64,000 nucleotides of DNA from Nonomuraea sp. PA05 (lineage in GTDB: Bacteria; Actinomycetota; Actinomycetes; Streptosporangiales; Streptosporangiaceae), in the NCBI RefSeq assembly GCF_008086045.1, contig NZ_VSEY01000043.1:1-64000 (forward strand). Reading direction: 5' to 3'. Position 1 is the stretch's first letter. The number at the start of each line of letters is the position of its first letter. The notes below the pieces were generated by a model. That model made no database searches and was not told where the DNA came from. It was given only the letters and a program-made list of their open reading frames with translations. Both the position numbers and the translations under genes were made by a program. Shown in pieces: positions 17,054 to 25,541 of this stretch.

Positions 17054-18898
17054 CTAGGACAGGGTCCACTTCTGGTTGGCCGCGCCCGTGCAGGCCCACA
17101 GTTGCAGCGGGGTGCCGTCGGCGCCGGTGTTGCCGGTGACGTCGGCGCACTTGTTCGCCGCCGGGTTCACCAGGTCGCGGGCCGAGGTGTACGTCCACTG
17201 CTGGTTGGCCGCGCCCGTGCAGGACCAGAGCTGGAGCCGGCTGCCGTCGGCGGTGCCGTGGTCGCGGACGTCGAGGCACTTGCCGAGCGCGCGCAGCGTG
17301 CCGTCGCCGGGGCGGGCCCACTGCTGGGCGGCGGTGCCGTTGCAGGTGTAGAGCTGCACGGCGGTGCCGTCGGCGGCGCTGCCGCCCGCCACGTCCACGC
17401 ACTTGCCGGCCAGTCCGGTGATCTGGCCGCCTGAAGAGCTCGTGCCCGACCAGGTGTAGGTGGCGGTGGTGCGGGCGGGCAGCGTGTGGACGAAGGACTG
17501 GCCGCCCCAGTTGACCCTGACGGACTGGGCGGAGGCGCCGCCGTTGTGGGCGATCAGGGCCTTGGAGCCGTCCGGGTTGCGGTAGGCGACGTTCTGGATC
17601 GTGGCGTTGGCGGTGGAGTCGATGCGGTACGCGCCCGGCTTGACGAACTTGGTCAGGTGGCCGGTCGTGTAGTACTCGATCGTGTAGTCGACCTGGCCGG
17701 CGCGGGAGCCGCCCTCCTGGACGGTGATCAGGCCGGTGCAGGTGCCGCAGCCGCCGTTGTGCGGGCCCATGTTCTGGTTGAGCGCCAGGCTCCACTTGAC
17801 CAGGCTGCCGCTCCAGTTGCGGGCGTAGGTGACGATGTCGGCCATGTCCTCGTTGTGCTGGTTGGCGATCCAGGTGCCGCCCGAGTGCTCGGTGCTGAAC
17901 TGCCTGACCGACGGGTACTGGTTGTGCACCTGGGTGCCGACGGCGGGGTCGCCGAAGTAGCCGTGCCAGGCGATGCCGCCGAACAGCGGGTCGTTCCTGA
18001 GCGTGGCGTCGGCCAGGATGGGCTGGCCGATCTGGGCGTAGTCGCCGTAGTTCCAGTCGTGGACGAGGATCTTGGTGGTGAGACCGGCGGCGCGGAAGGC
18101 CGGGTAGACGAAGTTCTTGGTCAGCTCGATCAGGCCGGAGGCGTTCCAGGACATGCCGGGGTAGTTCATCGCGGCCGGGTTGCCCGCTTGACAGCAGTTG
18201 GGCTCGTTCTGGACGGAGACGTAGTCCACGGGCACGCCGGCGGCCTGGTAGCTCTGCACGTACTTGACCAGGTACTGGGCGTAGGTGGCGTAGTGCTCCC
18301 ACTTGAGCCAGCCCATCTGGTCCATCCGGCCGTTGTCCTTCATCCAGCCGGGCGCGCTCCACGGCACGCCCTTGACGCGCAGGGCCGGGTTGAGCTGCTT
18401 GGCCTGGACGGTGAGCAGGCGCACGTTCGTGTCGTAGCCGTTGGCGCCGAAGTCGTTCAGGTCGCAGCAGGTGTCGTCGAGGGAGACCATGCCGGGGCGC
18501 GACAGGTCGGAGGCGCCGATCGGGTTGCGCACGAAGGACAGCCCGATCCCGTCCGTGGGGTGGAACAGCCTGCGCATGACGGCGTCGCGGGTGGCGGCGC
18601 TGACGGCGCCGCCGCGCAGCAGGTGGGCGGTGGTGTCGGTGATGGACGCGCCGCCGCCCTCGAACTGCTGGTACGTGGTGCCCTCGTTGACGGTGATCGT
18701 GTGGTTCGCGGTGCCTCCGGCGGGGCCGAAGGCGATGGGGGCCTGCTGGGCGAGGCCGCGGGTGACGGTGCGCCCGCCGGAGTCGGAGGTGGTGGTGAGC
18801 CAGACGTTCACGGGCTCGTTCGCGGCGGCGGCCGGCAGGGGCGCGGCGGCCAGCACCAGGGTGAGCGCGCAGGCGAGCGCCAGAGGGATTCTGGACAC
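17054..18898 (-). CDS. Secreted glycoside hydrolase family 30 with C-terminal ricin-type (CBM13) domain
   Basis: 614 aa. Signal peptide residues 1-26 (LALACALTLVLAAAPLPAAAA). GH30 (beta/alpha)8 domain about 30-450 with the acid/base Glu in YVSVQNEPN near 230 and nucleophile Glu in FSTEHSGGTW near 336. GH30 enzymes cleave beta-glucosyl, beta-1,6-glucan or xylan bonds; which one is not clear. About 480-614 is a beta-trefoil with three QxW repeats (AAQQW, ANQQW, ANQKW) that binds galactose- or xylose-type sugars. GTG start with GAGAGGA upstream. The LacI-family gene 132 bp upstream on the same strand is the likely repressor. Confidence 0.9.
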   Translation of the reverse strand: MSRIPLALACALTLVLAAAPLPAAAANEPVNVWLTTTSDSGGRTVTRGLAQQAPIAFGPAGGTANHTITVNEGTTYQQFEGGGASITDTTAHLLRGGAVSAATRDAVMRRLFHPTDGIGLSFVRNPIGASDLSRPGMVSLDDTCCDLNDFGANGYDTNVRLLTVQAKQLNPALRVKGVPWSAPGWMKDNGRMDQMGWLKWEHYATYAQYLVKYVQSYQAAGVPVDYVSVQNEPNCCQAGNPAAMNYPGMSWNASGLIELTKNFVYPAFRAAGLTTKILVHDWNYGDYAQIGQPILADATLRNDPLFGGIAWHGYFGDPAVGTQVHNQYPSVRQFSTEHSGGTWIANQHNEDMADIVTYARNWSGSLVKWSLALNQNMGPHNGGCGTCTGLITVQEGGSRAGQVDYTIEYYTTGHLTKFVKPGAYRIDSTANATIQNVAYRNPDGSKALIAHNGGASAQSVRVNWGGQSFVHTLPARTTATYTWSGTSSSGGQITGLAGKCVDVAGGSAADGTAVQLYTCNGTAAQQWARPGDGTLRALGKCLDVRDHGTADGSRLQLWSCTGAANQQWTYTSARDLVNPAANKCADVTGNTGADGTPLQLWACTGAANQKWTLS

Positions 18899-18937
18899 GG
18901 CAGAGGTCCTCTCAGGGCTGGGGGGTGATGCCCTTGG

Positions 18938-19027
18938 AACAAATGAAACAAATCGCGTAACACTGCCTTGCTCTGAGCAGCAGAGCACGAGTCAACTCAG
19001 ACAGTCAACCGATGTAACAAATGAAAC
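18938..19027 (-). promoter_or_regulatory. Candidate control region of the GH30 gene
   Basis: The spacer between the LacI gene and the GH30 gene holds a 12-bp direct repeat AACAAATGAAAC at 18938-18949 and 19016-19027, and between them an inverted repeat TGCTCTG-AGCAG-CAGAGCA at 18969-18987. On the minus strand GTTGACT occurs twice (TTGACT -35-like). Either repeat could be an operator for the neighbouring LacI-family protein; this is inference. Confidence 0.5.
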
Positions 19028-19030
19028 GCG

Positions 19031-20050
19031 TCAGCGCGGGGCAGGGCCTGTGGAGCCGCGCACGACCAGCTCCGTGCCGAGCGAGACGTGCAGCGCCTCC
19101 AGCGTGTGCCTGCTGAGCAGCCGCATCAGCAGGGTGACCGCCATCCGGCCCATCTCCTCCAGCGGCTGCCGCACGGTGGTCAGCGCGGGCGAGGCCGCCC
19201 TGCTGACGTCGATGTCGTCGAAGCCCGCCACCGACAGGTCGCCGGGCACGCTCAGCCCGCGCTCCGCCGCCGCGCGCAGCGCCCCCACCGCCATCTTGTC
19301 GTTGAACGCCACCAGCGCCGTCGGCCGGTCCGGCAGGCCGAGCAGCTCGCGGGCCGCCAGGTAGCCGTGCTCGATGTTCGGCTCCGGCACGTGCCGCAGC
19401 AGCTCGGGCGCGGGCAGCACCCCGGCGTCGGCCAGCGAGGCGGTGTACCCGGCCAGCCTGGCCTCGCTGGGCAGCCACTTGACCGGGCCGCCGATGATCC
19501 CGACCCGCCGGTGGCCCAGCTCCACCACGTGCGCCATCAGCTTGCGGCCCCCCGCGAAGTGCGCGGCCGACACGGCCACGATGTCCTTCGGGGGCGGCGT
19601 GCGCGGGTCGATCACCACGAACGGGAAGCCGCGGTCGCGCAGGCGTACCAGCTCCTCGCCCGGCTCCGGCGGCAGGATGAGGATCGCGCCCGCCACCCCC
19701 GGCCGGTCGGGCAGGCCGGGCAGCACCGCCGTGCGCTGCGCCGCCTCCCCCGCGCCGAGGATCATCTGCCTGCCGTGCAGCTCGATCGTCTCCCCCACCG
19801 AGGAGACGATCAGCCCGAAGTAGTCGGTCAGCACGTACGGGCAGCGCACGTACACCGCCCCCGCCGGCGCGTCGGGCGCGGCGCGCGGCCTGGGCGCCTG
19901 GTCGCCGAGCCGGCCGACCGCCCGCAGCACCAGCTCGCGGGTGTGCGGGGCGACGTTGGTCTGGCCGTTGAGCACGCGGGAGACGGTGGCGATGGACAGG
20001 CCCGTCTCGGCCGCGACGTCCCTGACCGTCGCCCGCGCCCTGCCTGCCAT
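19031..20050 (-). CDS. LacI family transcriptional regulator
   Basis: 339 aa. Helix-turn-helix plus hinge at the N-terminus, TVRDVAAETGLSIATVSRVLNG, about residues 8-29, then a periplasmic-binding-protein-like sugar domain (VVAFNDKMAVGALRAAAERG; LSVAGFDDIDVSRAASPALTTVRQP; MGRMAVTLLMRLL). ATG at 20050 preceded by GGGGAGCAGCG. The gene lies between an OmpA-like gene (32 bp upstream, same strand) and the secreted GH30 gene (downstream), so I infer it controls the glycosidase in response to a sugar or oligosaccharide, and perhaps itself. Confidence 0.9.
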   Translation of the reverse strand: MAGRARATVRDVAAETGLSIATVSRVLNGQTNVAPHTRELVLRAVGRLGDQAPRPRAAPDAPAGAVYVRCPYVLTDYFGLIVSSVGETIELHGRQMILGAGEAAQRTAVLPGLPDRPGVAGAILILPPEPGEELVRLRDRGFPFVVIDPRTPPPKDIVAVSAAHFAGGRKLMAHVVELGHRRVGIIGGPVKWLPSEARLAGYTASLADAGVLPAPELLRHVPEPNIEHGYLAARELLGLPDRPTALVAFNDKMAVGALRAAAERGLSVPGDLSVAGFDDIDVSRAASPALTTVRQPLEEMGRMAVTLLMRLLSRHTLEALHVSLGTELVVRGSTGPAPR

Positions 20051-20082
20051 CGCTGCTCCCCGCTCGGCTGCCGTCAGGATAT

Positions 20083-20625
20083 TCACCGGGTGAAGCTGAT
20101 CTCCACCCTGCGGTTCTTGGCCCGGCCCCCGGGATTGTCGCCGCCGTCCGGCAGGGCGTTGGGAGCCACCGGATCCGCCTCGCCGTGGCCGGCCACGGTG
20201 AACGTGACGCCGGGGACGAGCTTGCCGAGCGCGTCGCGCACCGCCTGTGCCCGGCGCCGCGACAGCGCCAGGTTGTAGGAGCCGGAGCCCTTGGCGTCGG
20301 TGTAGCCGTCGATCTCGACCGGCTTGCCCGCCGCCTCCGCCTTCAGCGACGCGGCGGCCAGCTCCAGCCGGCTCCTGGCCTTGCCGGTCAGGGTGGCCTT
20401 GTCGAAGGCGAACAGCACGTCGGCGGCGAAGATGATGCGCCGCTGGGTGCCGCTCGTCTCGTCGGTGACCGACTCGTCCAGGTTCGAGATGCGCTCGCCG
20501 ATGTCCAGGACCTTCCCTCCGAGGTCGAGGACCGGCGCGGTGACCGGCTCCCCGCCCTCCAGCGGCGGCTGCGTGGGTTCGAGCAGGCCGAGCAGCAGGG
20601 CCGCCGCGCTAAGAGATCGGTACAT
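20083..20625 (-). CDS. OmpA/MotB C-terminal-like domain protein
   Basis: 180 aa. Residues 1-18 are a signal-like hydrophobic start (SLSAAALLLGLLEP). From about 65 the OmpA-like peptidoglycan-binding fold is clear: FAADVLFAFDKATLTGKARSRLEL, PVEIDGYTDAKGSGSYNLALSRRRAQAVRDAL, and the terminal GGRAKNRRVEISF. These domains hold the protein to meso-DAP peptidoglycan. Its ATG lies 17 bp inside the 3' end of the preceding lipoprotein gene, so translation is coupled and the two probably act together at the cell wall. Confidence 0.85.
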   Translation of the reverse strand: MYRSLSAAALLLGLLEPTQPPLEGGEPVTAPVLDLGGKVLDIGERISNLDESVTDETSGTQRRIIFAADVLFAFDKATLTGKARSRLELAAASLKAEAAGKPVEIDGYTDAKGSGSYNLALSRRRAQAVRDALGKLVPGVTFTVAGHGEADPVAPNALPDGGDNPGGRAKNRRVEISFTR

Positions 20626-21175
20626 TCGCCAGTGTCCCCACGTTCGGGATGTGCACGTCCACCGAGGCCACGTCGGCGGGCGGGGCGGCGAACGTGGCCG
20701 AGAACACCGCCTTCTGGTCCTGCTTGAGGAACAGCGCCTCGATGCGGCTGCACACGCACTTGCCCTCGCTGTCCAGGGCCACGAGGTGCTTCTTGGCGTT
20801 CTTGACGTCCACGAGGTAGACGCCGTCCACGGTCGGATCCGGCCGGGGAACGGCGGAGAAGGCGTTGTGCACCTGCCAGCCGAGGCCGCCGCCGTCCTTG
20901 GTGACCGTGGCGGTGAAGGTGAGGTTGACGAAGCGCTCCCTGCGCAGGAGCTGGACGATCTCGACGTTGAACGTGTGACCGTCGAGCGTGCCCTCCCTGG
21001 CGGCCAGCACCTTGTCGGGCGGGACGGTGGACGGCGGGGCGGTGGACGGCGGGGCGGACGATGGTGGCGCCGTCGTCGCGGCGGCCGGCTCGGAGCGGGG
21101 CGGCGCGCCTGCGGCCTGGCAGCCCGCGGCCAACGCGGCGAGGATCACGATCGTCGAGGCTCTCGTCGGCGTCAT
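20609..21175 (-). CDS. Putative lipoprotein of unknown function
   Basis: 188 aa. Lipobox LAAGC at residues 15-19 after a short hydrophobic stretch, so a membrane-anchored lipoprotein. Residues 25-55 are a Pro/Ser/Thr/Ala linker with TAPPSSAPPSTAPPSTVPP repeats. The globular rest (LDGHTFNVEIVQLLRRERFVNLTFTATV; VYLVDVKNAKKHLVALDSEGKCVCSR) looks like an all-beta Ig-type domain with a CVC pair. It overlaps the OmpA-like gene. The pair lipoprotein plus peptidoglycan-binding protein suggests a cell-envelope role; no enzyme motif is seen. Confidence 0.75.
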   Translation of the reverse strand: MTPTRASTIVILAALAAGCQAAGAPPRSEPAAATTAPPSSAPPSTAPPSTVPPDKVLAAREGTLDGHTFNVEIVQLLRRERFVNLTFTATVTKDGGGLGWQVHNAFSAVPRPDPTVDGVYLVDVKNAKKHLVALDSEGKCVCSRIEALFLKQDQKAVFSATFAAPPADVASVDVHIPNVGTLANVPIS

Positions 21176-21233
21176 GCTTCGTGGAGTGTAGCGAGGGATC
21201 GGGGCAAGATCCGGGGATTCGCCCCGATCCGTG

Positions 21234-21923
21234 CTAGTCGGTCTCCGTGCTGGTCGCGGTGCGGCGCGTACGGGCCTGCGGCTTCTTCCTGCCCGCCACC
21301 AGCGTGTCGCCGGGAGCGGGGGCGGGCTCCTCGGCCTGCTTGGGCTCGGGGGCCTGTGTCCTGGGCCGCGGGTGCGGCGCCGTGTCCTCGGTGGGGGAGA
21401 TCTCCGGCTCGGGCTTGGGCTCCGCGGGTTTGTCCGGCTCCCTGAGCGAGGCGATGACCTGGTCGGCCTCGGTGTCGGCGGCGAACTCGCTCGCCGCCTC
21501 CGATTCCCTCCGCCGGATCACGACCATGTGATCCACCGAGATGCGTCCCGCGCCGACCACGGCGAGCAGGAGTGAGGCGGCGCCGAGCAGGATGAGCTCG
21601 TTCATGGTGATGGGGTTGAGCGGCGGGGCGACCAGGAAGACCGCGAGCGCCTCGGCGAAGAGGATCAGCCCCGTCGTCGAGACGGCGAGGCCGGCGATGA
21701 GCAGCGCGCCGCCGATGAGCTCGGCGAGCATGGTGACCGTGGCCCAGGCGCCGGGCGCGGGGGCGCCCTGCTCCGCGAACTTGGCCCCGGTGATCTTCAG
21801 CCCGTCTTCCAGCTTGGTCCACCCGTTGGCGAAGAAGATACCGCCCACCCCGAGGCGGGCGACTAATGCGGCGACATCACGGAGGACCTGTTTCACGGTA
21901 GTTGTCTGCCCTAATCGGGACAT
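21234..21923 (-). CDS. DoxX family membrane protein with long charged C-terminal tail
   Basis: 229 aa. The DoxX core, residues about 15-135, has four hydrophobic helices: ARLGVGGIFFANGWTKLEDG, AELIGGALLIAGLAVS, LFAEALAVFLVAPPL and ILLGAASLLLAVVGAGRISVDHMV. In mycobacteria DoxX is part of a membrane complex with SodA and SseA in thiol-oxidative stress; other members are unassigned. Residues 150-229 form a disordered Pro/Glu-rich then Arg/Thr-rich tail, longer than usual. ATG at 21923 has AGGTG ahead. Its start is 8 bp from the MFS stop, indicating an operon with the exporter. Confidence 0.82.
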   Translation of the reverse strand: MSRLGQTTTVKQVLRDVAALVARLGVGGIFFANGWTKLEDGLKITGAKFAEQGAPAPGAWATVTMLAELIGGALLIAGLAVSTTGLILFAEALAVFLVAPPLNPITMNELILLGAASLLLAVVGAGRISVDHMVVIRRRESEAASEFAADTEADQVIASLREPDKPAEPKPEPEISPTEDTAPHPRPRTQAPEPKQAEEPAPAPGDTLVAGRKKPQARTRRTATSTETD

Positions 21924-21931
21924 GGCACACC

Positions 21932-23461
21932 TCAATCACGGCTGAGCAGCATGGCCACCACCACGGCGGTCAGGCTGAGCAGGACGACGCTCACGACCAC
22001 GGTCGTGTGCAGGGCGTTGACGAAGGCCCATCGGGCGGCGTCGAGCAGCGCGCCGCCGGCCGACCCGCCTACCTCGTCCGCGACGTGCGCGGCGGCGGCC
22101 AGCGACTGCCTGGCCTTGTCCATGCCGCCCTCCGGCACGCCGGGCACGGACGGCAGGCCGGGGGCGTACACGATCGTGGTGATCGTGCCGAGCACGGCCA
22201 CGCCCAGGCCGGCTCCCAGCTCGTACGCGGTCTCCTCGATGGCCGCCGCGCCGCCCGCCTGCGACTCGGGCGAGGCGGCCATGATCGTGTCGGACGCGGC
22301 CAGCAGCGCCACCTGCACGCCGAACCCGATGCCCACGAAGCAGACCGCCAGCATCACGGGATGCCCCTCGACGCCCCAGGTCAGCGTGGGGGTCAGGGCC
22401 AGCGCCACAAGGGCCAGGCCGCCGCTCATGGTGGCCCGCATGCCGGCCCTGGGCAGGATGTGCGCGGCGGCGAGGCCGCCGATGATGGCCGACAGGACCA
22501 GGGGCAGCATCCGCAACGCCGCGCGCACGGGGCTGTCGCCCAGGACGAGCTGCAGGTACTGGGCGAGCATGAGCTGCAGGCCCACCAGCGCGAACACGCC
22601 GAGCAGCACGCCGACGACGCCGGTGGTGAACTCCCGCCGCCTGAACAGGCCGATCTCCAGGAACGGCGCGGGCAGCCGGGTCTGCCGCCGGACGAACGCC
22701 ACCAGCAGCGCCAGCCCGGCCAGGAACACCGCGGCCGACGCCCAGAACGGCATCAGGCTGCCCGAGCCCGCCTCCTTGAGCCCGAACGCCAGAGCCAGGA
22801 TGCCGGCCACCGACAGGACGGCGCTGACCGCGTCCCATGGCCTGTCGCGGCGCTCGCCCGACTCGGGCAGCAGGCGGATCGCGGCGGGCAGCAGCACCAG
22901 CAGGATCGGCACGTTGATGAGGAAGACCGCACCCCACCAGAAGCCGACGAGCACGCCGCCGATGAGCGGCCCGACGGCGGCGCCCGCCGCCGCGACGGCG
23001 CTCCAGACGCCCAGGGCGATGGCGCGCTCGCGCCGGTCGGTGAACACCTGGCGGATCAGCGAGAGCGTGGCCGGCATGATCATCGCGCCGCCGACGCCGA
23101 GCAGGGCCCTGGCCAGGATCAGGGTCAGCGGGGTCGGGGCGAACGCGGCGGCGGCCGAGGCCAGGCCGAACAGCACGAAACCCCACAGGACCAGCCGCTT
23201 GCGGCCGTACTTGTCGCCGAGCGTGCCGAACATGATCAGCAGCGGCGCGACCACCAGCGAGTAGACGTCGATGATCCACAGCAGTTGCACCGCGGAGGGT
23301 TCGAGCGCGGCCGTGAGCGCGGGCACCGCGATGTGCAGGACGGTGGCGTCGACCGTGATCAGCAGCAGGCTCAGGCAGAGCAGCACGAGAATGGACCAGC
23401 GATGGTCCTGGGGGTTCCGGTCGGCGGTGCGTACGAAGGATGCGGCCTGTGTGACGGTCAT
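21932..23461 (-). CDS. MFS transporter, DHA2 (14-TM drug:H+ antiporter) family
   Basis: 509 aa with about 14 hydrophobic segments. N-terminal LSLLLITVDATVLHIAVPAL, the cytoplasmic loop GDKYGRKR (motif A) after TM2, the motif ARALLGVGGAMIMPATLSLI and the antiporter motif C-like GVWSAVAAAGAAVGPLIGGVLV identify the QacA/EmrB-type DHA2 branch, which exports cationic drugs, dyes or metabolites with proton antiport. ATG at 23461 has GAGGAGG ahead. It leads a minus-strand run with DoxX and the lipoprotein/OmpA genes. No adjacent TetR regulator; palindromes in the divergent spacer may be its operator. Confidence 0.9.
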   Translation of the reverse strand: MTVTQAASFVRTADRNPQDHRWSILVLLCLSLLLITVDATVLHIAVPALTAALEPSAVQLLWIIDVYSLVVAPLLIMFGTLGDKYGRKRLVLWGFVLFGLASAAAAFAPTPLTLILARALLGVGGAMIMPATLSLIRQVFTDRRERAIALGVWSAVAAAGAAVGPLIGGVLVGFWWGAVFLINVPILLVLLPAAIRLLPESGERRDRPWDAVSAVLSVAGILALAFGLKEAGSGSLMPFWASAAVFLAGLALLVAFVRRQTRLPAPFLEIGLFRRREFTTGVVGVLLGVFALVGLQLMLAQYLQLVLGDSPVRAALRMLPLVLSAIIGGLAAAHILPRAGMRATMSGGLALVALALTPTLTWGVEGHPVMLAVCFVGIGFGVQVALLAASDTIMAASPESQAGGAAAIEETAYELGAGLGVAVLGTITTIVYAPGLPSVPGVPEGGMDKARQSLAAAAHVADEVGGSAGGALLDAARWAFVNALHTTVVVSVVLLSLTAVVVAMLLSRD

Positions 23462-23626
23462 GGGCCTCCTCGCAGGCCGATCCGGTTCACAGGGCCCGCA
23501 CGTGCTGGTGGTCGGCGGCGGCGGGACCACGGCTCGCCCTGCGCTCCTTTCGAGCTCCGCGGCCTGGTTCCGGCGCTCCCGGCTTGCGTGGCAGCTTAGG
23601 CCATGCCGGGGGGTTGTGATAGCGGT

Positions 23627-23665
23627 ATCGGCCGATCCACGGTCACCGCACACCTCTCTAGAGAG
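23627..23665. promoter_or_regulatory. Two perfect palindromes in the MFS/TPR divergent spacer
   Basis: ATCGGCCGAT at 23627-23636 and CTCTCTAGAGAG at 23654-23665, 18 bp apart. They lie between the divergent MFS exporter and the TPR-membrane protein, about 166-204 bp from the MFS start and 31-69 bp from the other. The second is embedded in AC-CTCTCTAGAGAG-AT, typical of a dimeric repressor site. The repressor is not encoded nearby. Confidence 0.45.
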
Positions 23666-23695
23666 ATACAGCCATATGTCGGTATCTATCCAACA

Positions 23696-25489
23696 ATGGC
23701 CCGCCCGCCGATCATGGGACGCGTGGGGACCGATGAAAGTGGCACCAAAGGCAACCATCCCGACCGGTCCTCCCGTGAATGGTGCGAAGAGGCTCTCGCC
23801 AGGCTGAGCGCGGGCCGCCCCGAATCCGCGCTGGACGCCGCCCGCCGCGCCGCCGGCCTGGACCCCGGCTCCGAATGGGCGCACCGGCTCATCAGCCTCG
23901 CGCACGAAAGGCTGGGCCGCGAGGCCGAGGCCGTGCCCGCCGCAGAACGGGCCGTGGAGCTGGCCCGCGGCTCCTGGCAGGCCCGGCTGCGCCTGGCCGC
24001 GGTGCTGCGCCGCGTGCCAGGCCGCTGGGCGCAGGCCGTCGAGCAGGCCGAACTGGCCAGGAAGTTCGCCCCCGAGGAGCCCGCGCCCGAGGTCATGCTG
24101 GGCGACCTTGCGCTGCTGCGCGGCGAGCACGCCAGGGCGGAACGTTCCTACCAGGCCGCACTCGCCATCGACCCCACCGATCCGCAGACCCGCGTCAACC
24201 TCGGCCTCGCGCTGCTGCGCTGGGACCGGCCCCGCCCGCACCACGACCCCGCCTGGCCGCTCGACCCCCGCGAGACCGGCCGGGCCAGGCGCGCGCTGGA
24301 GGTCTGGTCCCGCCAGGTGCGCCTCCTGCTCGCCGTGGCCACCCTCGGCATCGCCGCCTGCGCGCTCCTCCTCGACCGGGGCGCCGAGGCGCGGCTCGGC
24401 GGCTGCGCCGTGCTCCTGCTGCTGGTCCCGCTCACCGTGCGGCAGGCGCGGCGGGTCGGCGCCTGGCCGTACGTGGGGGCCATGTTCGGCCGGGACCCCT
24501 GGCTCGGGGTGTCGGTGGTGTCGGCCGTCCTGTCAGTGGCGGGGTTCGGGACGTGGCTGCTCCTCGGCGCCGTACGGGTGCTGCCGTCCCTGCTCGACCC
24601 CGTCTGGGCCGGGCTGGCGGGCATCCTCGTGCTGGGCTGGCCCGCGCTGGCCGCCGTGCGCGTGCTGGCCGAGTCGTGGCGCGGGCACCCGCTGCGGGCG
24701 CTGGCCGCGACCGAGCCCGCCCGGCCGGACGAGCGGACCGCCAGGCGCAACGCCGGGGTGATGCTCTGGATCGTGCTCGGCCGGACCTGGTCGGTGCTGG
24801 TGACGCTGGTCGCGGTGGCCCTCGTGGTGGAGCCGGGGGCTGCTGTGGCGGCGGTGGCGGTGCCGTACCCGATGGTGCGCGGCTACCTGCGCGCCCGGCG
24901 CGGGGCCCGTCACCAGGTGGATCCGTGGCTGGCCACCGCGATCTGGCTGGTCGTCCCGGCGGCCGTGGCCTGCGCGGCGGGCGGGCTGGTGGGGGCGGCC
25001 GGTGGTGCGGCGGTGGCGGCGTGGGCCTGGCGGATCGGGCTCGGGGCGCTCGCCGCGGCGGCGGTGGTGCTCGCGTTGCGTGGGCTGCAGGCCTGGTGGC
25101 GGGGCGGGCCGGGGCCGTGGCGGTCCTCGCTGCTCATGTGCGACCTGCCGGTGGGCGCGGGGCCGTCGGTCGCGCTGAACTCCGAGGTGCGCCAGACCTT
25201 CTCGTACGCGCGCAGCATCGTCCTGTCGTACGGCGACTCGCTCGGGCCCCGGGTCGCCGGCGCGGTGGCGTCCGTCACCTCCTCGGGCGAGCTGCGGCTG
25301 ATCGCCGAGACGGCGGCCTGGGATGCGATCGAGGAGGATCCCAGGGTGGCGGTGTTCGCGACGGATCCGCTGCAGCGGCGGTTCTGGGTCGAGGTGCGCG
25401 GGATCGCCAGGGCCGACTCCGACGTGCTGCGGGTGACGCCCAAGCAGGTGCTGGTCGGCGAGTTCCCCGGCCGCCACCAGCGCCGCTAG
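23696..25489 (+). CDS. TPR / multi-TM / PNPOx-like fusion protein
   Basis: 597 aa from the ATG at 23696 (start uncertain: ATG 23714 and GTG 23723 are equally possible and none has a good Shine-Dalgarno). About residues 25-175 hold four TPR repeats (RPESALDAARRAAGLDPGSE; ARAERSYQAALAIDPTDPQT). About 200-480 hold roughly seven or eight membrane segments (VRLLLAVATLGIAACALLL; AVLLLLVPLTV; SVVSAVLSVAGFGTWLLLG and others). The last 100 residues (EEDPRVAVFATDPLQRRFW, then VEVRGIARA and LRVTPKQVLV) look like the end of a pyridoxamine-oxidase-like split barrel. TPRs and the barrel would face the cytoplasm. Function unknown. Confidence 0.7.
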   Translation: MARPPIMGRVGTDESGTKGNHPDRSSREWCEEALARLSAGRPESALDAARRAAGLDPGSEWAHRLISLAHERLGREAEAVPAAERAVELARGSWQARLRLAAVLRRVPGRWAQAVEQAELARKFAPEEPAPEVMLGDLALLRGEHARAERSYQAALAIDPTDPQTRVNLGLALLRWDRPRPHHDPAWPLDPRETGRARRALEVWSRQVRLLLAVATLGIAACALLLDRGAEARLGGCAVLLLLVPLTVRQARRVGAWPYVGAMFGRDPWLGVSVVSAVLSVAGFGTWLLLGAVRVLPSLLDPVWAGLAGILVLGWPALAAVRVLAESWRGHPLRALAATEPARPDERTARRNAGVMLWIVLGRTWSVLVTLVAVALVVEPGAAVAAVAVPYPMVRGYLRARRGARHQVDPWLATAIWLVVPAAVACAAGGLVGAAGGAAVAAWAWRIGLGALAAAAVVLALRGLQAWWRGGPGPWRSSLLMCDLPVGAGPSVALNSEVRQTFSYARSIVLSYGDSLGPRVAGAVASVTSSGELRLIAETAAWDAIEEDPRVAVFATDPLQRRFWVEVRGIARADSDVLRVTPKQVLVGEFPGRHQRR

Positions 25490-25541
25490 CCGACCCGGGG
25501 GCGGTGGCGTGTGGGGCCGTGCCGGGGTAGAACGTTGTTCT

